Origin: Antedon mediterranea
Taxonomy: Eukaryota > Echinodermata > Crinoidea > Comatulida > Antedonidae
Direction: 5' to 3'
Assembly: GCF_964355755.1 (NCBI RefSeq)
Contig: NC_092672.1
Coordinates: 24,548,501-24,612,500, forward strand
DNA: 64,000 nt
Under the pieces are notes generated by a model. That model was not told the DNA's origin and made no database searches. It was given only the letters and a program-made list of their open reading frames with translations. The translations under genes and the position numbers were made by a program. Positions 20,601 to 31,207 of the stretch are shown here, piece by piece; within the stretch, counting starts at the first letter, position 1, and each line of letters begins with the position of its first letter.

Positions 20601-22259
20601 CATTGGACAGAGGGAACAGGAATCATTTTAGACACCTCATCAAATTTAGAAGCAGCAATGACATAATCATCACGAGAACCACAGAACTTCTTGCAATTTT
20701 CTAAGTAGAGAGCCACTCTCTCATTCCACCGCCTTGTGTGTTGTTCTAAGACTTGTTGGCGAAGCTGTGATGGACTGTTACCGAGACCGCGGTACTTTAG
20801 AAGCTGCAGGACCCGGTTGTCGCAGGCCAAGTGATACGAAAGTACAACAGGAAACTGAAGGCGATGTGCTAAATCAAGTTGCTTTAAAATGTTTTCACTC
20901 CAGCCAATTTGTCTTTGTTTGCAATTAGAGCACCTCAGTTGCTCTGTTGCAAGAAAGTAGTGGCAGTCTAAATCCAGGACCGGACGAACGATTCCATGGA
21001 GGCCGCCTGATGTTAGTGGATAGCTCTTGCATTCTGGCCGAGGGCAGACCAGCTTGACCTGCCAAGTCTTGCGGGGCAACCAAAGAAGAAGACGATGACC
21101 GAAGTAACTGTTGGCCATGGGTATGTTTTTGTTGAGCGGATCCGGTTGAGGTGGATAATACCAAAGTTGTTTGAGTTTAGTTGAATCCAACTCTGCGGTC
21201 CCCTTCTTCGATTTCTTGAATAAGGTTTTTGAAATCCACTGCTGATCGATCTCGGGCAAGTTCTTCTTCCATTTATCTGGTATGAGACAATCTGCAAGAA
21301 AAACCAAAACAAAATTGTATAATTAATGAAACTACATTATGTAATTTTCATTTTCTAGTTTTAAAAATCAAACAAAATAATTAAAATTACACTGAAATAA
21401 ACTACCTTCACTCTGTTTGATAGTTATTGTAGTGTATGGCATAGTACTAACAGGTTCATAAGATGTATTTGGTTGAGCTGTAAGACGGAAAATTAAAGAA
21501 TATTTAGCAGTAAACTACTTTCATTCGCTATCTACAGTATGCTATAAAGCAATGTATTTAAACAACACGATTTTATGATTGAGTATAAATGAATGCATAA
21601 AAAAAAACGTAAACCCAGCAAGCCTACAACATACACAGGCACTAAAAATGCAAAACCTAAAATTATTAATTTAGAAAATGCACAAAAAACACAAATATGG
21701 AATAAGTCTCACCTGGTGCATATGAGGTTGATGGTTGCAAAGAAGCATCAAAGACATCAGTACCAGAAAGTGTTTCATCTGTGACATCCTCAACCTTTTG
21801 TAGCTTAATACCAACAGGTATGTACGATGTCTGTCTAGTTGGGCATTTCCTGCAGCGTTTTATTTCTTTCATTGCTATGGCTTCTTTGCCTTCTGGGAAA
21901 GACTCCAAGTACCTCTTAAAGTTGAATTTGTTAATACTAAGTGAACTTGTACTTGGAATTTCATTAGCCATTTTAATAACAAAACATACTGCATATTCCA
22001 GTACATTTTCGACCATCCACTTGAATGTTTGTCCACTGTATTTACTATGCTGAAACTTGTAGCAGCCCAACACATCACATTCATCTTTGGTGTTTCCACC
22101 CAGCCTGCACACCTCCTTCAAGGCATCTTGCCGTACATCATCAGGAGTTAGACACTTGCCAGTTGGTCGTTTTCTCAAGCTGTTAAATACTACAGCAGCA
22201 GATGTATCTTCAAGAATTAAGGCACCCTCTTCACTGCGCCGAAAAGTTGGTCTGAACAT
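17661..22259 (-). CDS. DUF6729 / D-D-E transposase-like protein, 8 coding exons
   Basis: Coding exons (minus strand, in order): 22259-21713, 21477-21406, 21291-20495, 20375-19580, 19480-18984, 18875-18613, 18530-18282, 18192-17661. All introns are GT..AG, phases agree at every junction, and the total of 3753 bp gives 1250 residues plus stop with no frameshift. Exon 1 has FKWMVENVLEYAVCFVI and a CRKC pair. Residues about 207-450 match DUF6729 (LWYYPPQP, LWLPRKTWQVKLVCP, YFLATEQLRCSNC, YHLACDNRVLQLLKYRGLGN). A transposase-like core follows: D468 (KIDSTK), D536 (YVDRDCC), D-x2-H at 560-563 (DIWH) and E726 (TSLESFHLHL). The C-terminus has an acidic stretch and a CxxC...H...C motif (CSKCKQP...GNWYC) before a Lys-rich tail. 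The start is the ATG at 22259, the first in frame. D(2)H-type cores are found in several cut-and-paste superfamilies; I cannot name which. It could be a domesticated gene, but the flanking inverted repeats favour a live transposon. Confidence 0.85.
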
Positions 22260-22352
22260 ACTGTACTGTCTATTGAACACCTGCAAAACTAAAAAAACTG
22301 ATCAAAGGCAAAAACATATGTAAGTAAAGTATGTGAAAAAAGAAAATTTTAC

Positions 22353-22393
22353 CCGTATAATGCCACTGTGCACCGTGCAGTTGTAGTAAATGG
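22353..22393 (-). other. Probable 5' non-coding exon of the DUF6729 gene
   Basis: A 41-bp segment is bounded by TTTATTTACAG (acceptor) and GG|GTAAAA (donor) on the minus strand and precedes exon 1, whose own acceptor is TTTTGCAG at 22281-22288. It is in frame with exon 1 (reads YYNCTVHSGIIR) but contains no ATG, so it is probably untranslated or part of an unseen longer start. Confidence 0.45.
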
Positions 22394-23623
22394 CTGTAAA
22401 TAAAAGAAAATCAAATCTAAATAAAATAAAATATCTGTGGGTTAAAATTTCTCAAGTAATAATTAATAGTAGACCAAGACTTTAAATGTAAAATATTAAT
22501 AAAATGAATTACATATAGCATTAAAACATATCTACTAAGAACAAACTATTTTATCTAAATTAAATTAAGAAAATATTACATATGAATGAATTTTTCAATT
22601 AAAAAAACTATATAAAGAATTACAACATAAAGAGTAAATTGAATAATCTTTGTTTATTAAACAGTGTATGTATCAACTCTTTGATCCCTGAGCACTTCCT
22701 TTAATGCAATCAAATTATTTGAGAATCTTATCTAAATCCACAAATACAGTTGATTGCCTAATTAAACGAATGCTTTAGATCAAAGAGTTGAAGCCTACAC
22801 TTAATTAAACAATCATTATAATAAAAGTTAAATTGTTTATCTATCAATTAAAAGGGTTGACATGTGAACAAGGCTTTATAGTCTGTTTCCCATGGATGCT
22901 ATTCTGATACACAGCACACATTTAGTTTTTTATAGTTTAAAATTATGTTTAGGCCTAAAATCTATTACAGGGTACATAGGCTAGTCTAACTAGTAGTAGG
23001 ATTGTTAAAATATTAAATAAATTAAACTTTAAAGAATAGCTTAATTACTTTAAACTAAATTTATTTACTATGGGATGGTTCTACGATAAATACTAATCTA
23101 AGCCTAGGCCTAGTCTAAACTACTGTAGTAGATAAGTTTTGAAGAAAATAAATAACAGGGAGCCCTAAGTAGGTAGCATCTTACTAGGGCCTAGCCCTTA
23201 CAGGCCCATGGTTTGACTTACAATTCATGGCAACCAAAAAAGATCTAGGCCTACCTAGAGGTCTTTCTATCTAGCCTACTAGCTAGGCCCTAGGCTATAT
23301 AGTAAATACATTAATTAAAGTAAGTGTCGAGTGACACTATCTAACCCTAACTAACCTATAAAGGCATGCGTTATTGTTAATACTTTATGAAATATATGTA
23401 GGCCTACTGGTAATTAGGGGGATAAGTAATAATAGCAAATGCATTTTACCACACACAGAGCAGACTACCGCCAACAAGAATTAGCGTCGGCACCCATACA
23501 AACACATTTGCTAGGCCATGGCATAGTTTCTATTGACTATGTATGGCTAGGTTAGGCCTAGGCCAAACAAGTTATCAACACTTTAAATGCCGATTTCAAG
23601 CATGAAATCAATTTCGCTCTTAC
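22394..23623. other. Probable first intron region, AGGCCTA-rich
   Basis: No coding sequence was found. The second half is crowded with the palindromic motif AGGCCTA (for example 22950-23300 and 23545-23565). It lies between the 41-bp exon and the candidate first exon at 23624-23680. Confidence 0.4.
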
Positions 23624-23680
23624 CTTTAATGCAAGTACACGTTCGAGTTGAATACAGCTACTACCAGAATTCGCCTTGAA
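23624..23680 (-). other. Candidate first exon (5' UTR) with GTAAGA donor
   Basis: On the minus strand ...TTGCATTAAAG is followed by GTAAGAGCG, a strong donor match, just downstream of the promoter-like region. The upstream limit is arbitrary, and no ATG in a useful frame was found. Proposed from position and splice signal only. Confidence 0.35.
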
Positions 23681-23789
23681 ATTAATAATAATAAGTCTAG
23701 AGGATTTGTAAAAACATGTTGTCGCATGTTAGTCTCTGGACAAAATCTCATCATTGTTTGTGTTGTGAAAAACTTGTTTAAGTCACATA

Positions 23790-23950
23790 TTAATTACGTC
23801 ACTTTTCAGTGTTCTGATTGGTCAAAATGACAAATTTGGAACAATTTTTCTAATGCTCTGATTACGTCACTTTTCAGTGCTCTGATTGTTCAACTTTTGG
23901 AACGCTTTCCGCTGCTCTGATTGGTCAATCAGTTGTTCAATTCATTGTCC
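23790..23950 (-). promoter_or_regulatory. Promoter-like region with duplicated CRE and CCAAT boxes
   Basis: ATTACGTCACTTTTCAGTG occurs twice, at about 23794 and 23859. Read on the minus strand each gives TGACGTAAT, a CRE/ATF-type site. Three to four GATTGGT-type elements (inverted CCAAT) lie in the same 150 bp. CRE plus CCAAT without a clear TATA box is a common promoter layout. It lies just upstream of the candidate first exon of the minus-strand DUF6729 gene. Confidence 0.45.
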
Positions 23951-24145
23951 AATTCAATGCCGCGTGGGATTTCATAAAAGAATAGCGGCGTTTTGTGTGA
24001 ATTGTCGAAATAATCAGCCTTTAGTTTAAGGTGTTTTTAATATAATTTATTACTAAAGAATTACGTATTAAAATTATAGTTTCTATTAATACTATTAGGC
24101 CTAATTATTAGTCTCTAAACCCATGTCTATTATTCTAGTAGTAGC

Positions 24146-24171
24146 TGTGTGGGTGTGTGTGTGTGTGTGTT
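24146..24171. repeat. (GT)n microsatellite
   Basis: GTGTGGGTGTGTGTGTGTGT-type run with one G interruption. Confidence 0.9.
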
Positions 24172-24557
24172 AGGTATAAGTCAGCAAAATTAAACAATAA
24201 CATTACACAAAAATACATTTTTTATTCTCGTGGGTCTAATCTTCCCATCTCATGTGTTCACATACGCGCATTTTTAAAGTTCCTTTGAGTACATGCATAT
24301 TGTTTGATAATAAAATAGCAGAATTAAAAAATTACAGTACACAAATTATACACATTTTTTATTCTTGTGGGTCTAAGCTTTCTTTGGGCTATGTCCAATT
24401 AATTTAATATCTTGCCTAGCTGTCGATTAGCCTCGACACATTTTGCATAGTGGTGTGTGTGTGAAGATTAAGAAGAGTGCGCGAAGGCAATCACGTGAAT
24501 TGACCTAGAATCCTAGGCCTACTCTAGAAAGAATCGTATCGCAGTTTAGTTGTGCGT

Positions 24558-24824
24558 GTAATCACTTCTTGTTGCTATACGCTTGGGTGCACACGGAACA
24601 ACAAATTTAACTGATGAATTATTCATGTTTATTTTGTGACGTTTCATGAGGGGGTCCCCAACTTATGTACGAAAAAAAAAATCGCTGCCCGGACCGATTT
24701 TATCCAGGCCGGACCAGTTTTGGCGGCCAAAATTGGTCCGGCCGGACAGGTTTTGGCAGTCATAAATGGTCCGATCCCCCGGACTGATTTTGGCCCGGAC
24801 TGATTTTGGCGTGACAGGGCCCTA
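24558..24824 (-). repeat. Right terminal inverted repeat of the DUF6729 element
   Basis: Reverse complement starts TAGGGCCCTGTCACGCC and repeats CCAAAATCAGTCCGG-type blocks several times before the shared inner block that matches 16215-16404. The block GTTCCGTGTGCACCCAAGCG is identical in both ends. Confidence 0.85.
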
Positions 24825-25313
24825 AAAACGACAACAAAACATAATAATGGCATAAAAATGGCAAGAGGCATTAATAAAAAGATTAAAATGTAGGGCTACA
24901 ATAAAACAATGTTAAAAATTGGATTAATTAATATAAGTCATTGCAGTCATTTCCCAGGTACGTACTTCTCAAGATCCAGGTCATAGAATGTAGAGTCGCC
25001 CACCCTTCCTTCTTCAGCAGCAACACACGTGTGTCATGGCATGATGACTCATCAAAAAAAGTTCTCAAAATGAAACATGTAGGCCTATGTATGTATGTGG
25101 GGTGAACATGTTGTTACGTTTGTTGCCTGTAATATTTTATGGTAATTAGTAATTTATAGAACAGTGAATGTTAGGAAAAAAATGGCGAAATAAATGTAAG
25201 GGTACACTCAGCTACTAAACTATAATTAGGCCTAGCTAGCCCTAGGCTAAATACTACGTACTAGCTAGGCCTAGCTAGGCCTAAGAAAGTGTCTGTAGGC
25301 CTAGGCCTACTTA
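24825..25313. other. Non-coding spacer between two transposons
   Basis: No genes seen. The right part has repeated CTAGGCCTAG palindromes. It ends with TTA (25311-25313), the left target duplication of the Harbinger-type element. Confidence 0.5.
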
Positions 25314-25592
25314 AGGCCGGTGCACACCAAACGCGAAGCCGCGAATTTCGCGTTAAAAAGTGACGCACGCGGCAGGCGACGGACGCTTCCAGTGTGAACA
25401 TACAAGCGAACAGTGTACGATAGTCGAATTTCAACTTCAACGCGTTGAAAACGACAGCAGCGAAGGCTTCGCACGCGAATTTTCAAAAGTTGAACCTTGG
25501 TCAACTTTTTGAGGCGTCGCGAGCGCGGTTTGCGTTCGTCAACCAATCAGAAGTCAGGAATATCTCTCATCGACGACACCGACGGCAAAAAA

Positions 25593-26425
25593 ATGGTGGC
25601 TGACGAGCGAGGTCTTTATGGAAATACTTACCCTTCTTGTCTTTACGATAAGGGAAGTAAGTCATACACAGACAGAAACATAAGGATTAATGCATGAAGA
25701 CAATAATTTCAGACAAACATCTGTGTAGAAAAATGCCAGAAAAACTAGGCCTAAAACGCGTCAGAGATCAATTTGTAAAGTGAGTTGGCAAGCCTATTTC
25801 TAGCCTAGGCCTAGGCCTACCTAGGTTTAGGCAATACTAGGGCCTAGCTAGGCCTACCTAGCCTAGGCTACATATACCCTAGTAGGCTAGGCCATGCCAA
25901 GTAGTACTTATAGGCCTACATAATACTTACTAATCCCCACTAGTCTACTATGAGCTAGGCCTAGCCTACTTATTATTATTAATTAATATTTATAGGCCTA
26001 ATATTTAGTTGATTTAGTGTTGTAAGGCTAGGATAGGCCTAGGCCTAGTAGTAGTAATATTAATACATAAATACTGTTGTTTTTGTTTCTTTTATGTCAA
26101 TTAGATGAACATTGATAAATGGGATCCTTCAGGCTATTACCAGCGTTACAAACTCCACCAATGACCAAGCTAGTAGTTTAAGCGGCCAGTATATTATTGC
26201 CATGGAATTAAGAGCAATTGCTCCTCAAAAACGTGGACTGGCAATTATGAGGCTGATACAGGTTTGTATAGACTTTTTTCAAATGGGTATGTCAGTTGGT
26301 GACATACATAGGCCAGAAAAAATGATTTGAGCAATATGCCTTACTATAGCAATTTATTAATACTTGTTTCATTTTTTTTTTTATAGAAAATGGAAGAGAT
26401 TAAGGAGAAGTTGGACTGTAACTAG
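25593..26425 (+). pseudogene. MADF/BESS-like accessory protein of the Harbinger element
   Basis: Exon 1 (25593-25779) encodes LYGNTYPSCLYDKGSKSYTD followed by RNIRINA, matching the LYD...Y.DR...AW pattern of MADF domains. The expected Trp codon is hit by a 1-bp deletion (GCATGAAG where GCATGGAAG would fit), after which the next frame continues KTIISDKHLCRKMPEKLGLK and RVRDQFVK. Exon 2 (26105-26261) and exon 3 (26387-26425) join in frame through GT..AG signals and encode QYIIAMELRAIAPQKRGLAI followed by MRLIQKMEEIKEKLDCN, resembling a C-terminal BESS motif used for protein contacts. A middle exon is probably missing. The family normally binds the transposon ends and helps the transposase. Assignment to MADF is by eye. 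Confidence 0.55.
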
Positions 26426-26537
26426 TATTTATTAAGTGGTTATAGAAGGAAAGCTGAACTGAATGTCTTTTTTTAGCAATAGAGAACACATGGAAATATA
26501 ATATGTATGTTTTGTTATACTCCAATACTAAAAAAAT

Positions 26538-26660
26538 AGTCAAATTGGCTGCCAGCTAATGGAATTTTTTTCATTTTATAAGTGAAAACATAAGTTTTTT
26601 GGGTTTTTTTTTCTATGTAAGTGATTAACTTTGTTAAAACTACAAAATGGCCTATTCAAA
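26538..26660 (-). repeat. Dispersed repeat family R1, copy 2 (inverted)
   Basis: Contains, on the minus strand, TTTTGTAGTTTTAACAAAGT and GCTGGCAGCCAATTTGAC, in the same order as at 14650-14760 and 55791-55925. It sits inside the Harbinger element. Confidence 0.7.
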
Positions 26661-26944
26661 TTTGATTTTAATCATCTTCATTTTTCATGATTCTATGGGA
26701 CAATACATTTTTAAGTTTAGTGACATTTTTTGGACAAGATATATTGTCTTCCTGAAAATATAATTTAAAACATTTTCGTTGTGTGTAATACAGTATAACA
26801 CTTTAGGGTTAGTTATTCACTTTTAACAATAATAATATTTCTTCAATTTTCATTTTTTTTGGGATGATACATTTTAAATTTATTATTTTGATATTATTTT
26901 GCGAAAGTATTCAGGAGTAGTAAAAAAGAAAATCTGGTTGATAT

Positions 26945-27222
26945 TTAATTATACCTTTAAAAACAATGATTCACTATTTCAATAAGTGTATTTATGTGAA
27001 AAAGTCATAAGATAATATACAGTGTAATGATTAATTATTTAATGATACCTTTAAAAACAATGATTCACTATTTACATAAGTGTATTTATGTGAAAAAGTC
27101 ATAAGATAATATACAGTGTAATGATTAATTATTTAATGATACCTTTAAAAACAATGATTCACTATTTACATAAGTGTATTTATGTGAAAAAAAAGTAATA
27201 AGATAATATACAGTGTAATTAT
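26945..27222. repeat. ~94-bp tandem repeat, three copies
   Basis: ATACCTTTAAAAACAATGAT begins at 26951, 27044 and about 27138. Each unit runs through GTGTATTTATGTGAAAAAGT and GATAATATACAGTGTAA. Copies are nearly identical. Confidence 0.9.
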
Positions 27223-28072
27223 GAGTTTGGGATATTTATTACATTTAATCAAATGAGAAAAAAACTGTATGTTTTGTCATGAATAATATAATATTTAATA
27301 ATAATTAGAAAATGAATGTGAAAACTTTACATTAATATATAGGCCTATAGTTTATATTTGAAAGTGACAAACCCATGAAGATTCCCAGTTCGTGTTTATA
27401 TGAAATGTTTTATATGGTTATAATAACCTCTGTTGAAAGATATTTGTAACACCTCTAATAAATACAGTCAGCAGATCACATGTACGTGTAATCAACATGC
27501 AATAAATGCTTTAATTCTTGTAACTGTATTGATATTGGATACATCTTCTTCTGTCCTTGTGATATATACATACAATCATGCACATTTCAAGCTTTGGAAA
27601 AGGATAACATTTTCCCACCAAAACCAAACACTGTGATTGGTGTAACCAGGGAAGAGTTAAATTACATTTTAATTTAACTCTTCTCTGGTTAAACTTACGT
27701 AGGAAATACTTCAGAGTCATCTTCTCTGATTATTTTAAATGTAGCATTGTATTGGCCAACCCACTATCTCCTAGGCCTAGCAATCGCGACGAATCAGCAG
27801 ATCGTGACGCGTTTAGTGGGAACCGACAAGAAAAACTAATAGACGCATGACAATTCAACTTTCAAAGCGATCCGTCGAATGACGCGTGACGCATGACGCT
27901 TCGCGGCTTCGCGTTCGGTGTGCACAGGCCTTTATGTAGGGTGATGTAGGCCTAAGGCTATACTAGTACTAACTACTTTCTCTAGGCCTAGTCCTAAATA
28001 CTAAATACTACTAACTAGGCCGAGTGTCTGTCTATAGGCCTACTTATGTAAGTTGATGTAGGCCTAAGCTAA

Positions 28073-31000
28073 TAGGCCATCGGGTGAAGAAAAAAAAGCC
28101 ACTAGAAAACACTTTTCGCTCCAACCTCTTTAGTATACAAAAAATTGTCATAGATCAATCTATTAACATGTTTTAAGTAATAATTTGAACTTTTTCACCA
28201 AAATACCGTATCACATAAGCACAATTATCTTGATAAAAGACCATCGCTAGCCCGAAAGATTAAAAACATCCCGCTGAAGTAACAGGCAAAAAGCGTGGAC
28301 GAGTACCGTGGTAATTGTACGTTGTTACGTCCCGACTCGTTAGATCGCGTCAATTAAAATCTAATTGCGTCACTGTCAAGGTAAAACGCGTCAGGCTAAG
28401 TCAAGTCGCGTCATAAGTTAAATTACTGTAGTTTATTTAATTTACAATTATAAACGAGTGTCTGCCATCAAATACACGTTATATATATAATTCTAAAAGC
28501 ATTTGAATTATTTCTTTATTTCTATCAATACTTTTGAAAATTAAACCATTTAATTAAGACCACAACACATTTCAACTAAATTTTAATGTTTAGATTTACA
28601 AGATACAAGATAACTTTATTGTCAATAAGTTCATCAACGAAAGATTTGAAATTGGTTTTTCTCATGGCAACTTAATATAAAAATAGAATAAAATCATTTC
28701 ATCATGTTGTGCCTTGGCCACTTGTGGTTTCTTCATTAAAATCAATGTTGTCCCAAACCATAGTAACAAGTTCCCCACGCCTGAAACCATCCGGAACAGC
28801 ATTAGCAGTGGACAATCGAAACATCGCAAGACTTGTTTCGTATGAAACAATAGTGTCTGGAGAGCTACAATGTCCAAATTTACTTAATATATCTAAGAGG
28901 TGCGTGGAACCAGTCATATGCCTAACAGTAAGACCAAGTGCTAAGGATTTTGGTGTTTGTCGCCTGCCTCTTGAAGCTAAGTACACAATGTCTTGACAGA
29001 TTGCCTCAAGTTTATTTCGGATTTCTTCTGGAACACTTGCCATCGATGGATCAATGTGTTCCTGTACTGTGTTGGTACATATTGCCAAGATATTAAAAAG
29101 GTGGAATGGAATGATGTCACTCATAACTACATTGTTAATATCACTTGCTCGTGGAGGCCACTTATAGTCCATTGACTCTGATGTCTTGATTGCATTCTTT
29201 AAAATCAGGCCTGTAAAGACAAATAAAGTTACCATTAAATAGGCTATTATTTTAATGAATTCATATGTTGTCTAAAACAATTATACAATATGGTTTACCT
29301 GCTAAGTGAATTGTTCGTGATTCATCTTGCAAATGATATCTTTCCTCTTTATTTGTAGTGGTAGATATATCAGGATTAACAGATGCATCTGATGACAGGT
29401 CAGTACTCTCTTCTGATTCCAAAAATTGCTCAGCAAAAGAGCCTGTGGATATGTCAGCAAAATAAACCATGGTTGCCTCATTCCTAAAAAATGCCAAAAA
29501 AAGTATAATTACTTTATTATAATATAGTATACATACATTCAAATTGTTAAAAAAAAAAGCATTCCAATTTTTTATGGGTTACCATCTATATATCTACAAT
29601 TTGTAATTACTAACCTTCTACTTGGTAAATGGAATACAAGCTCTGGAAAATCTTTTTCGAGTTTTGCTTTTAGTAAATCTGACCTGTTATAAAACAAAAT
29701 ATTGCATTAGAAGCTATAACTTATTGTGAAGGTAAATTAAATTAACAATATCATTATTACGCATATGTTCCATTGTAAGGTAAGAAAATTAATCAAACTG
29801 CATACAGTACCTTACATATCCCAAATTAATATGTTCCTCTTCTTCTTCTTGAATACTTCTGAAGTTTACTTAATCTGATGATTTCTTGACCGGTTTTCAT
29901 TCTTTCTTTAATAATTGTTTCACAAAACACATTGTAGCCTTTTTTATGTTCATCAAAAAATGACTTTGTTGAAGACCTGAACAAATAATGACAAATCTCT
30001 TGGTTGGTATATGATATATATCAAATTAATATATACAGTAATAATAATATGTATAATAATAAGGCTTACATACAATAACTTAACATAAATAAAATTAAAC
30101 ATACTTTGCATGAATATGTTTCTTTCGGTGCACAATTTTTATATATTCCCTGTAGCATGAGTCATGGTACCTCACTTCAATGCAAGCACAGCTCTTTCCG
30201 TGTATGTCCTTTAACATTTCTTGGTCATTTTTCATTTCAGCAGCTGCTCTTAGGAATCCTTTAAATATACAGCATAAAAAAATGGTTAATAAGTTATATA
30301 TGTACATAATCTATACCACGTACAAAAAATTGTATTAATTGTTTTAAAAGGCTCTTACCTGCATCATCTGTGAGAGCCTTTCTCAATTTCTGGTTGCAGG
30401 TTTTGTAATTTTTTCTAATCTGCTTCTGTGCCTTCTTACAAATGATACATAGGCTAGTGAATGTGTTAAACTTACCAATTCTATCGTTCTTGTGTTGATG
30501 TATTTACGATAACAATGGTGATGAAATCCAAAATATGGATGCTTTGTTATTATGTCTTCATATGACGCATTAAGAATATCTAGGCCTAGCTCGGATACTA
30601 GTTTATTAGCAATATCTTTACAGGTACCATCTAAGTTTACCCATAACTTGGTACAAGCAACAACCTTATAAAATCGAACTTCCGTAATTGGAAATGCCGT
30701 TTTATCAGTAATGTTTTCATGGTGAAAACAACATTTTATTTGAAGATCACAAACGTGGCTTTCATCAATCGAAGCCATGCTGTTGTGTGCACAGTTCATG
30801 TCACGCGTCCATATTCACCAAATCGTTAACAATTGTTGTACTAAAATTACGATAATACTGTTTTATTATCAAGTTTTCTGTTATAATTAATATACTAAAT
30901 ATCACTGAGCTTCTTCAATGTAGTTTTTGTGAATAAATATTTTATTTAATGAATAAAACCTCAATGAAAAAAAAACATTTTTTGGCTAAAAGAGTTTCGT

Positions 31001-31207
31001 GTGGAAAAGGTCATGGGTCAACACAATGTAAAAAAATTTTCAAATACTGACGTTGAAATGTGATTTCCTTGTTATATGATACGTTTTTTAGGTGAAACTT
31101 TGTGTTATTACTTTTAAAATATTATTAACATAATTATCATGTAGAGTTTTTTTAGGCTAATGAGACTGGAACGGGATTGAACGATAGGATTTTCACCCGA
31201 TGGCCTA
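28073..31207. mobile_element. Putative DNA transposon, ~3.1 kb, gene-bearing
   Basis: TAGGCCATCGGGTGAA at 28073-28088 is repeated exactly in inverted orientation at 31192-31207. TAGGCC-type motifs are abundant here, so the informative part is CCATCGGGTGAA. The interval contains exactly one multi-exon minus-strand gene of a widespread repetitive protein family. CTA lies at or near both outer edges, but a target duplication is not certain. Boundaries are therefore provisional. Confidence 0.5.
28702..30799 (-). pseudogene. Broken 7-exon gene of a widespread repetitive protein family
   Basis: Exons on the minus strand: 30799-30476, 30434-30359, 30258-30105, 29976-29811, 29683-29615, 29483-29299, 29220-28702. 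GT..AG borders and phases fit. Motifs include HPYFGFHHHCYRKYINTRTI, VRYHDSCYREY (His/Cys, possibly zinc-binding), TPKSLALGLTVRHMTGS, ILSKFGHCSS and MVWDNIDFNEETTSGQGTT. I recognise these from many unannotated, multi-copy animal proteins, but I know no accepted family name or function; a transposon gene is likely. Exon 4 has a frame break near 29860: one frame ends in RRRRGTY-stop while the frame shifted by one base reads IQEEEEEHINLGY and continues properly into exon 5. The last exon stops just after SGQGTT, where family members continue with another long segment, so the C-terminal part is missing. Start could be the ATG at 30799 or the one at 30778. Confidence 0.65.

Larger units (their letters stand above)
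15567..24824. mobile_element. ~9.3-kb DNA transposon with DUF6729/D-D-E gene
   Basis: The left end reads TATGGGGCTGTCACG and the reverse complement of the right end reads TAGGGCCCTGTCACG. Both continue into repeated blocks of the type CCAAAATCNGTCCGG and then into a shared ~190-bp segment (CGTACATAAGTTGGGGACCC through GCAACAAGAAGTGATTACAC), in inverted orientation at 16215-16404 and 24558-24745. A ~560-bp extra stretch separates the two blocks on the left side. Between the inverted repeats lies a single intact minus-strand gene for a transposase-like protein. The simplest reading is one autonomous element. A clear target duplication was not found (T/A-rich flanks; TA possible), so the gene and the inverted repeats might instead belong to different elements. 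Confidence 0.7.
25314..27931. mobile_element. PIF/Harbinger-type transposon, 2618 bp
   Basis: The left end AGGCCGGTGCACACCAAACG and the reverse complement of the right end AGGCCTGTGCACACCGAACG match over about 32 bp and continue CGAAGCCGCGAA on both sides. TTA lies directly outside both ends (25311-25313 and 27932-27934), the 3-bp duplication typical of PIF/Harbinger. The interior holds remnants of a MADF/BESS-like gene, the type of DNA-binding accessory protein these elements encode besides the transposase. No DDE transposase frame is visible, so this is a deletion derivative. Confidence 0.88.

Noticed and set aside
25307-25546. 79-codon minus-strand frame
   Set aside because: Translation of the GC-rich Harbinger terminal region.
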